Both the position numbers and the translations under genes were made by a program. Shown here piece by piece: positions 54,233 through 60,194 of a stretch of 60,194 nt of DNA. How positions within the stretch are numbered: position 1 is the first letter of the stretch; each line of letters opens with the position of its first letter. The notes under the pieces are model-generated. The model was not told where the DNA came from. It was given only the letters and a program-made list of their open reading frames with translations, and did no database searches. Origin of the DNA: Pseudoalteromonas atlantica. GTDB taxonomy: Bacteria > Pseudomonadota > Gammaproteobacteria > Enterobacterales > Alteromonadaceae. The stretch lies in the NCBI GenBank assembly GCA_007988745.1, contig BJUT01000021.1:1-60194 (forward strand), given 5' to 3'.

Positions 54233-56161
54233 TCAGTATTTTATATTACCTATATCGATTAAACGGTCTGCGGGTTGATTACGCAATACTTGTTTGCTGC
54301 CATCACGCCAAATGACATTAATCGCCTTGATGTTAGCATCACTCCCTAAGCCAAAATGGGTAATGTTCATTAAACTTTGTGAGTGGTTTGCACTGTGCGA
54401 ACCGACAACTTGATATTGGGTCGTTTGGGCCGTTTTTATTTCAACCTTAGCCCCCATTGCATCAATCCCTGATGGCGAATATCCGATACGCACTAAGCTG
54501 TAATGGTTATTAAGCATCGCTGAGGTGTTTTTATACAAGTGCCAACGACCGTTGTCGTCATCGCCACTGAGCAGATCAAGCTTACCGTCATGGTTGTAAT
54601 CAAATGCTGCGCCCATATCGCCATGAGAATCTTGATTTAACTCGCTGGTGGCTGAATTTAATAGCTGGCTAGTAAATTGGTTATTGCCTTGGTTAATAAG
54701 CATCACATCGGCCACGCGTTGTTTTAAATGGCCAAATCGATACACCACGAAATCAATTAAAGTGTCATTATTAAAATCACCCGGCACCACGCCCCAGTTA
54801 TTATCAATAGTTTGTTTTGGTAATTGCGCTGATATATCCGTAAGTTGACCTTTATCGTTACGTAGTAAAATATCACTTAATGCCAGATCTTGTGGTGTCC
54901 AATCTGTGTTATAGCTAGTGACATTTTTGAACGAAGCGCGCACATCCCATGCTAAATTATCCGCTAAATACCATTCTACCCGCCATTTGTTGTTACCTAA
55001 ATGACCAATATACCAGCCTGTTTTATTGATATTTTTTGCAAATCCTTGGGCTTGATCTGCAGCGATGCTTTGATCTGAAACTGGCGTATTGATGGGTACC
55101 TGTTCGGCACCTAAAAAGACTGGCATAGCTTTCATTTTTTTGCCCCGAGGAAAATGATAAAAATCACTTAGAATCAAATCCCCCTGTGTTGTTAGGCTCA
55201 AGCCATCATGACTTTTATTGCCTTCGTCTCGTAAGTCTAAACGCTTTAGTTGGTCATTGTATGAAATACTATTATTGGCGATGGTGTAATGTAATTTGCC
55301 CCTAGCAAGGTAGTAGTCCATATCTCCATCATTATCGATATCGGCATGGGCGAGAGTTAAAGTACCCGTTGTATCGAGTGATTGTGGCAACACCTTAGCT
55401 GTGACATCGGTAAAACTAAAATCATTGTTGCCTTGTAAAATTACTAACGGGCTGTAACCATTAAAGCCGAAAATATCAGGAATGTTATCGTTATTAAAAT
55501 CAGTGATCAGCACGCGCTCGCTATTTAAATTTTCAAAGACGGGGGAAGGGTGATAATCGAATTTACCATTGCCGTTATTTTCAAATAAAATGTTACGGGG
55601 GCTTTGCTCTGTCACCATTTTTTCAGCGTTAACTTGCATAAAGTCCAAGTCGCCATCGTTATCTAGATCAATCCACCGAACAGAACGTCCTCGCGCTCCC
55701 ATTTCTGATAAGCCAGCTTGCGCTGTAACATCAGTAAATTGACCTTGGTTGTTTTGTAATAACCGCTGTGGTTGCGGGCTAAGGCCATTACCGCCGCCTA
55801 ATGATAATAAAATGTCATTATCGCCATCATTATCGTAATCGCCACTGGCCATGCCGTGTAAGTCAACTCGTGAGTAAATATCAGCTTGCTTGGTAAAACT
55901 AAAATCACTATTTGATAAGAATAACTGAACAGGCGTAGAGTCATGATTAGTTAGTAATAAATCATAGAGGCCATCGTTATTTAAATCAGATAAGGATGGG
56001 CCGCCGTACTTCCAATTTTTATCAGTTGTTAATCCCACTTCGACAGAGACATCATCGAACATTATTTTAGGTTTAGCTTGCATGCTGGTATCTTGATTAC
56101 TGCAAGCTGTGATGCAAAGTGCAATGGAGATAGCACTGAGTTTAAATACTGTATTGCTCAT
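54233..56161 (-). CDS. FG-GAP/VCBS repeat lipoprotein with ASPIC/UnbV domain
   Basis: 642-residue surface-type protein with a lipobox signal (LCITACSNQ). At least seven FG-GAP/VCBS propeller repeats with Ca-binding DxDxDG-like loops are seen (LNNDGLYDLLLTN, DYDNDGDNDILLS, DLDNDGDLDFMQV, DFNNDNIPDIFGF, DIDNDGDMDYYLA, DFNNDTLIDFVVY, DYNHDGKLDLLSG). The C-terminus is an ASPIC/UnbV domain (MGAKVEIKT to LIDIGN). This architecture (CRTAC1-like) is often found with TonB receptors in polysaccharide loci, where binding is the usual guess. Its ATG overlaps the stop of the chemoreceptor remnant, with AAGGAG upstream. Confidence 0.87.
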   Translation of the reverse strand: MSNTVFKLSAISIALCITACSNQDTSMQAKPKIMFDDVSVEVGLTTDKNWKYGGPSLSDLNNDGLYDLLLTNHDSTPVQLFLSNSDFSFTKQADIYSRVDLHGMASGDYDNDGDNDILLSLGGGNGLSPQPQRLLQNNQGQFTDVTAQAGLSEMGARGRSVRWIDLDNDGDLDFMQVNAEKMVTEQSPRNILFENNGNGKFDYHPSPVFENLNSERVLITDFNNDNIPDIFGFNGYSPLVILQGNNDFSFTDVTAKVLPQSLDTTGTLTLAHADIDNDGDMDYYLARGKLHYTIANNSISYNDQLKRLDLRDEGNKSHDGLSLTTQGDLILSDFYHFPRGKKMKAMPVFLGAEQVPINTPVSDQSIAADQAQGFAKNINKTGWYIGHLGNNKWRVEWYLADNLAWDVRASFKNVTSYNTDWTPQDLALSDILLRNDKGQLTDISAQLPKQTIDNNWGVVPGDFNNDTLIDFVVYRFGHLKQRVADVMLINQGNNQFTSQLLNSATSELNQDSHGDMGAAFDYNHDGKLDLLSGDDDNGRWHLYKNTSAMLNNHYSLVRIGYSPSGIDAMGAKVEIKTAQTTQYQVVGSHSANHSQSLMNITHFGLGSDANIKAINVIWRDGSKQVLRNQPADRLIDIGNIKY

Positions 56162-57140
56162 AGAAAATACTCCTTATAAGGTGTTGGTGTAGGCGTAGCC
56201 AAAGTAAACTCATAAATGTAGCTTTCTAAGTTTTCAACAATATTAGCTAAGTTATCGACCGTTTGTAGGTTACTTTGGATAGTACTTGCTACAGATTGAG
56301 CATCAGTGTTGATTAAGGTTATTTGCTCATTGATGAAATTAGACACCGATGTTTGTTCTTCTGTGGCTGTGGCAATTTGCAGGGCCATGTCGATCAGCTC
56401 TTTAAGTACATTTCAATGGTGCGCTGTTGTATGGCTGACACATTTTTAACAACCTCTGGCCAATAAATGCCAGCGATATTTAGCGGTTTATTGATTGTTT
56501 GATAGATGTTTTCACGGGTTTGTAGCGTCACTTCTTCAGACTTTAAATAGCTCACGTTTTGCGTCATTTGAGTAAACGCAGATTGTGCATTTGCAGTGGC
56601 AAAATTATAAAATAGGCCATTATAAGTTTGCACTGCGGTCGCACTTCTGAAAATTTCTCCGTATGTGTATACATCTAATTGTGTATTGCTTGCAGTATTT
56701 ATAAAGCTATCGTGAAATGAGCGTTCGACACTACTGGTGATGACCACAATTTCACTCAATGTCATTAATAGTTTGCGGATGAGATTGTTAATTTCATACA
56801 TCGTTTCAACTTCTCGACCAAATTGCGCTATGTATGCTTTACTTAGGTGATTTTTTTCATCAGCTACTTGTCTGACTATTTGCAGATCGCTTAATTGTTT
56901 ATCGATTATTTCTACGTGGTTATTCAAGGTCGGAAATTGCTTAACTGGCTGCTGGTTCTCAGTAATGAATTGTCTAAACTGATTAGTATTTGTTAGCGCG
57001 TTTTGTCGATAAGCGAGCCTCTGCTGCTGCGCCAAAGAAGATCGTACTTTTTCAACTGATATAAGCCCTGTAGTTAGTAATGGAATAAGCACTAGCATTA
57101 AAATTCGTGTCTTTATTTTATAGTTATTTAGGAATGACAT
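56158..57140 (-). pseudogene. Methyl-accepting chemotaxis receptor with central deletion
   Basis: Two pieces of one receptor. The first, from 57140 to 56394 (248 residues), has a membrane segment (ILMLVLIPLLTTGLISV) and a helical periplasmic sensor resembling a NIT domain. The second, to 56158, is the extreme C-terminus of a chemoreceptor signalling domain (DMALQIATATEEQTSVSNFINEQI). They join at about 56390 in different frames. The second membrane helix, HAMP and the hairpin tip that binds CheA/CheW, some 300 residues, are absent. It cannot signal as it stands. A regulon operator lies 22 bases above its ATG, so the intact ancestor was probably induced by agar. Confidence 0.8.
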
Positions 57141-57161
57141 AACAAGTTAAGTTTAATGTTA

Positions 57162-57173
57162 ATTGTCAACAAT
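57162..57173. promoter_or_regulatory. Regulon operator site 11 (ATTGTCAACAAT)
   Basis: 11 of 12 match, 22 bases upstream of the chemoreceptor remnant's ATG on the minus strand; it would also govern the coupled FG-GAP gene. Confidence 0.7.
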
Positions 57174-57468
57174 TTACTTAGGTTACATTTTTTTGTGATC
57201 AAATAGCAACCATTAATTAGTGCAATAATAAGGCAAAGCATAAAGTTGGGTGCTCAGCGTTTAGTTAAATGTTTTATCTTGGTGCGTGAGTAAATAGCAA
57301 ACGTTTTAAATATAAGGGACTAAATCAATGTTGAACCGTGTGTTATTGCGGGTGAAATAGGGTCTTCAAAACATGTAATCTTACATTTGAATGAAGTTTA
57401 TATAATTTCTTAATGTTTTTATGAAAACAAATGCTGATATTTTTAACGAAAACATATATCTTTTGTTT
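57174..57468. other. Noncoding divergent interval
   Basis: About 295 AT-rich bases between the chemoreceptor and PhoD-like gene 2, flanked by operator sites 11 and 12. An ATG at 57421 is in frame with the PhoD-like gene but would read through operator 12 and bury the Tat signal, so I treat it as noncoding. Confidence 0.5.
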
Positions 57469-57480
57469 ACTGTTAACAAT
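57469..57480. promoter_or_regulatory. Regulon operator site 12 (ACTGTTAACAAT)
   Basis: 11 of 12 match, 24 bases before the chosen ATG of PhoD-like gene 2. Confidence 0.68.
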
Positions 57481-57504
57481 ATTCAATGTGTGAGATTGAA
57501 AATT

Positions 57505-59868
57505 ATGAATAAAAATATATCTCGTCGCTCAGTTCTCAAAATGTTTGCTGCTGGGGTTGTTGCAACTGGCGTCTCTGGTTGTACTCGTCATTTAGGTGCT
57601 ATGACTTCAACCTTTACTCGCGGTAACAAGGCTCACCGTGATAACTGGTATAAAACGTATAATAGAGTTTGGCTTGGCAAACAGTATTGGGCTAATCCGA
57701 TGGAAGATTGGCGTGTGAATAACGGTGCGGCTGAATGTATAACTCGTGGGGGGAATCGCAGTGTTCATTCTCTAACACATCAAATAACGAATATTGATCA
57801 AGCTTTTTCCATGTCAGTGGAGGTTACGCGTTTAGAGCAAAATAATAACGATGGAGGCGCGGGTATTCGTCTTGGCGCTAAAAGTGAGCTCAATGAATAC
57901 CGCAGTAACTGTTTTGTTCAACAGGGATACGACCTCGGTATCAAAAATAACGATTTAGTGTTGGGTAACAACACTGTGCCTTTAAAAATTCCGTTAGAGA
58001 ATCAATCCGTTACTTTAACACTTTCTGGGACTCCTCAATCAGGTGCTATGGCGTTAGAGCTAACGGCTCGTTTAACATCAACTGAAAATATAATCGGTAC
58101 GGTTACCCATTTGGTACCTGCATCAGAGCTATTAGGTAATGTCGCGCTAGTGAGTAATTTCTCAATTCAATCTGTTACTTATGAAAATGTGCCAGAAGAT
58201 AAATTAGGCGCACGTTATAAATTTAGCCACTGGGCTATGCAAGGTGAAGCGTTCTCTGTTACTAATGAACAGACATTTGGCCCTATTCTTTGGACTATGT
58301 ATTCGTTGAGCGATACATTAAGTCATGAAGGTTTTGTGATGAAATTGAGTGCTTACACAGGACCAATAGGTGAGCAAGACAATCAACAATTAGAGCTGCA
58401 AGTACAACGTGACAATCAATGGATTGCTATCGACTCACAGCGTATTGACCATGATGGCTGGTTGGCGACTTTTCGTATTGCCAATTGGGATGAGAAACAA
58501 GATACGCCTTTTCGAGTTGTATATCATGAGAAATTCAGCGATGGTACACACACACCAGATATATATTCAGGGATTATAAAAGCAAACCCAAGCAATAATA
58601 CGCTACGAATGGCTGCATTGACCTGTCAAAATGATTATGGCTTTCCGTACCAACCTGTTGCGCAAAATGTCGAAAAATTAAACCCCGATTTAGTGTTTTT
58701 CTCTGGCGATCAAATTTATGAAAGCCATGGGGGCTTTGGTGTTATTCGTACGCCGGATGATTTGGCAATTTTAAACTATTTACGCAAATTTTATCAATTT
58801 GGTTGGTCTTTTAAAGAAGTCATGCGTAATCAACCGACAATTTGTTTACCTGATGATCACGATGTACTGCAAGGGAATTTGTGGGGTGAGGGGGGCGCAA
58901 AAATGCAAAATATTGCAAAAGACCCTTCAGCAAGTGTTTTAGGCGGTTACATAGATTCTGCGCGGGTGGTTAATATGGTACATAAAACAACGCTTAACCA
59001 TCACCCAGATCCTTATGACTCTACACCAACGAATGGCATTATTTCTTATTATGGGGCGATGCTATACGGCGGTGTTGGTTTTGCCATTCTTGCCGATAGG
59101 CAATGGAAAAGTGGCCCGGAGCGTATTAATGTTTCGGTAGGAGAAACAGGGCAAGACGAAGATCCGCTTTATTATAACCCGTTATTCAATCCTCCTGGTT
59201 TGGATCTGCTAGGAAATCGCCAAGAGAATTTTCTTAAAGCGTGGGGTAATGACTGGCGCGGGCATAAATTAAAGGCGGTATTAAGCCAAACCGTATTCGC
59301 TGCTATTTCTACTCATCAGCCTTTGCCAGATCGTTTCTTAAAATATGATTTTGACTCAAGTGGTTGGCCTGCCTCTGCGCGTAACCGTGCAATTGATGCA
59401 ATGCGTGACTCTATGGCGTTACATATTTGTGGCGATACCCATTTAGGTTCTTTATCGCAATATGGTGTAAATCAACAAAGAGATAGTAATTGGGCTTTTT
59501 GTACGCCTGCCATTTCAGCAGGTTGGCCAAGGTGGTGGAAACCTGACTCGATGAATATGCCTTACCAAAACCGCCCTGCACACGGACTTGCCGAAACAGG
59601 CGAATATAATGACACCTTTGGCAACAAGATTTATGTCTATGCAGTTGGTAATCCAGAGGTTGGAAAATCAAATAACCGCTATGTGAAAGCGCATGAAAAA
59701 GGCAGTGGTTTTGGTTTTATTACGTTTGATTGTGACAATCTCACTTACACAATGGATGCCTATCGATTTTTAGTCGATGTTAACGATGGTAAAGCAAGTA
59801 ATCAGTTCCCGGGCTGGCCTGTAACCATTCATCAGCAAGAGAACAAAGGTAACAACCTGTTAAGTTAA
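57505..59868 (+). CDS. Tat-exported PhoD-like metallophosphatase-fold lipoprotein (2)
   Basis: 787-residue paralogue of the 46.5-kb protein. I start at ATG 57505, giving MNKNISRRSVLKMFAAG, a proper twin-arginine signal with lipobox VSGC. The N-terminal beta-rich half includes a lectin-like segment (WLGKQYWANPMEDWRVNNGAAECI), parallel to the first copy (WLGAHFWGNRLQDWQREGNELICI). The PhoD core has FFSGDQIYE, LPDDHDVLQGN and CGDTHLGSLSQ. Where copy 1 has GDQHLG, this one has GDTHLG. It has its own operator, so it belongs to the agar regulon. Phosphodiesterase, or activity on another ester of red-algal galactan, is possible; substrate unknown. Confidence 0.83.
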   Translation: MNKNISRRSVLKMFAAGVVATGVSGCTRHLGAMTSTFTRGNKAHRDNWYKTYNRVWLGKQYWANPMEDWRVNNGAAECITRGGNRSVHSLTHQITNIDQAFSMSVEVTRLEQNNNDGGAGIRLGAKSELNEYRSNCFVQQGYDLGIKNNDLVLGNNTVPLKIPLENQSVTLTLSGTPQSGAMALELTARLTSTENIIGTVTHLVPASELLGNVALVSNFSIQSVTYENVPEDKLGARYKFSHWAMQGEAFSVTNEQTFGPILWTMYSLSDTLSHEGFVMKLSAYTGPIGEQDNQQLELQVQRDNQWIAIDSQRIDHDGWLATFRIANWDEKQDTPFRVVYHEKFSDGTHTPDIYSGIIKANPSNNTLRMAALTCQNDYGFPYQPVAQNVEKLNPDLVFFSGDQIYESHGGFGVIRTPDDLAILNYLRKFYQFGWSFKEVMRNQPTICLPDDHDVLQGNLWGEGGAKMQNIAKDPSASVLGGYIDSARVVNMVHKTTLNHHPDPYDSTPTNGIISYYGAMLYGGVGFAILADRQWKSGPERINVSVGETGQDEDPLYYNPLFNPPGLDLLGNRQENFLKAWGNDWRGHKLKAVLSQTVFAAISTHQPLPDRFLKYDFDSSGWPASARNRAIDAMRDSMALHICGDTHLGSLSQYGVNQQRDSNWAFCTPAISAGWPRWWKPDSMNMPYQNRPAHGLAETGEYNDTFGNKIYVYAVGNPEVGKSNNRYVKAHEKGSGFGFITFDCDNLTYTMDAYRFLVDVNDGKASNQFPGWPVTIHQQENKGNNLLS

Positions 59869-59897
59869 TTCAGGTTAAAATTACTCGTGTACTTTTT

Positions 59898-59931
59898 AAA
59901 ACGGCGGTTGATATATTCTATCGCCGTTTTT
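59898..59931 (+). terminator. Terminator after PhoD-like gene 2
   Basis: Stem AAAACGGCG / CGCCGTTTT with a 15-base loop and a T-tract, 30 bases after the stop. Confidence 0.85.
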
Positions 59932-59984
59932 ATTGACGCAATTTTAAGTAAAAAATAATGCCTTAGCTCTTTCAATAATGCGGT

Positions 59985-60047
59985 TCTGAATTCGGCGCGG
60001 GGCATAAAGATTAGGAAGCGCGTTAACCAACTGAGCTGCATTCGTAC
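59985..60047 (-). pseudogene. Degenerate tRNA-like sequence, copy 1 (5' part)
   Basis: On the minus strand it begins GTACGAATGCAGCTCAGTTGGTT, an acceptor plus D-arm typical of a class I tRNA, then loses the anticodon arm and has no T-arm. It shares CGCCGAA and TATGCCC blocks with copy 2, 135 bases away, showing they come from one duplicated unit. Not a functional tRNA. Confidence 0.55.
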
Positions 60048-60095
60048 ATATAGGGATTCTTAAATGTAATTTATTCAAAGAAGTCAGAATAAATT

Positions 60096-60182
60096 TGGTA
60101 CGACTGAGTGGATTCGAACCAGCGATTTCGGCGTGGGCATAGAGAGTAGGTAGCGCTGTAACCAACTGAGCTACATTCGTAC
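60096..60182 (-). pseudogene. Degenerate tRNA-like sequence, copy 2
   Basis: On the minus strand it opens ACGAATG (acceptor), GCTCAGTTGGTT (D-arm) and ends GGTTCGAATCC (T-loop) then CAGTCGT-A-CCA, so both tRNA ends and an encoded CCA are seen. The acceptor has one mismatch, the D-stem and T-stem each have one, and the anticodon region is about nine bases too long with no foldable arm. The parent may have been a valine or isoleucine tRNA, but the anticodon is lost. Read as a decayed tRNA or tRNA-derived repeat. Confidence 0.6.
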
Positions 60183-60194
60183 AAATAGTATCTT

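Noticed and set aside
59944..60165. A 73-codon minus-strand open frame
   Set aside because: It runs through both tRNA-like sequences, has no ribosome site and resembles no protein family; it is an artefact of the repeat.
1..60194. CRISPR arrays, insertion sequences, prophage or integrase genes
   Set aside because: Looked for repeat-spacer patterns and transposase or integrase-like proteins; none seen in the window.

Overview
The window reads as a chromosome (or large-replicon) segment of a marine gammaproteobacterium, most likely Pseudoalteromonas or a close Alteromonadales relative. The grounds are low GC with A/T-ending codons, a DUF2999 protein, a nirBD-cobA-nasR nitrite cluster, lipoprotein agarases and large TonB-dependent receptors. 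This assignment comes from protein character alone, not from a search.

Left flank (1-10.5 kb), housekeeping: a zinc-type quinone oxidoreductase, DUF2999, a short signal peptidase I, an assimilatory nitrite reductase operon (nirB-nirD-cobA, minus strand) with an intrinsic terminator in the nirB leader and a NasR-type ANTAR antiterminator gene downstream, a beta-carbonic anhydrase, and a 7TMR-DISM/GGDEF gene broken by a frameshift. A tetranucleotide repeat and an orphan ricin-lectin fragment mark the edge of the next region.

Central block (10.9-59.9 kb), a large agar/porphyran utilisation locus: three GH50 exo-beta-agarase-like lipoproteins; two probably intact or frameshifted large TonB receptors plus one decayed receptor; an MFS sugar porter; a cytoplasmic GH117 that would split neoagarobiose into D-galactose and 3,6-anhydro-L-galactose (L-AHG); galT-galK-galE for galactose; and an L-AHG branch (aldehyde dehydrogenase, enolase-superfamily cycloisomerase, zinc dehydrogenase, SDR, PfkB kinase) leading to 2-keto-3-deoxy-6-phosphogluconate. 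A P450, a [2Fe-2S] ferredoxin and a ferredoxin reductase match the three-part system known to demethylate 6-O-methyl-D-galactose. Less understood members are an SMP-30 lactonase-like protein, a PhyH-type Fe(II)/2-oxoglutarate oxygenase with an NHL beta-propeller, an AraC regulator divergent from a TIM-barrel isomerase, a flavin halogenase-like protein with SapC, a Gfo/Idh/MocA oxidoreductase, two Tat-exported PhoD-like lipoproteins, and an FG-GAP/UnbV lipoprotein behind a chemoreceptor remnant.

The most striking signal is a palindrome, consensus ATTGTTAACAAT, found once (sometimes with a second, weaker copy) in front of almost every transcription unit of the block: 12 places between 10.96 and 57.48 kb, and none noticed in the left flank. 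It fits the operator type of FadR/FCD-family GntR regulators, and one such gene sits inside the block at 36.1 kb. I infer one local regulon covering hydrolases, uptake, catabolism, the two oxygenase-side cassettes, the chemoreceptor remnant and a PhoD-like protein.

Right part and edge: 49-57 kb shows decay. It has a one-base frameshift in a TonB receptor, a second receptor cut short and joined to a ThuA-domain tail, and a chemoreceptor lacking its central signalling region. The last 200 bases hold two degenerate tandem tRNA-like sequences, possibly an island boundary. I saw no CRISPR array, transposase, rRNA gene or intact tRNA.
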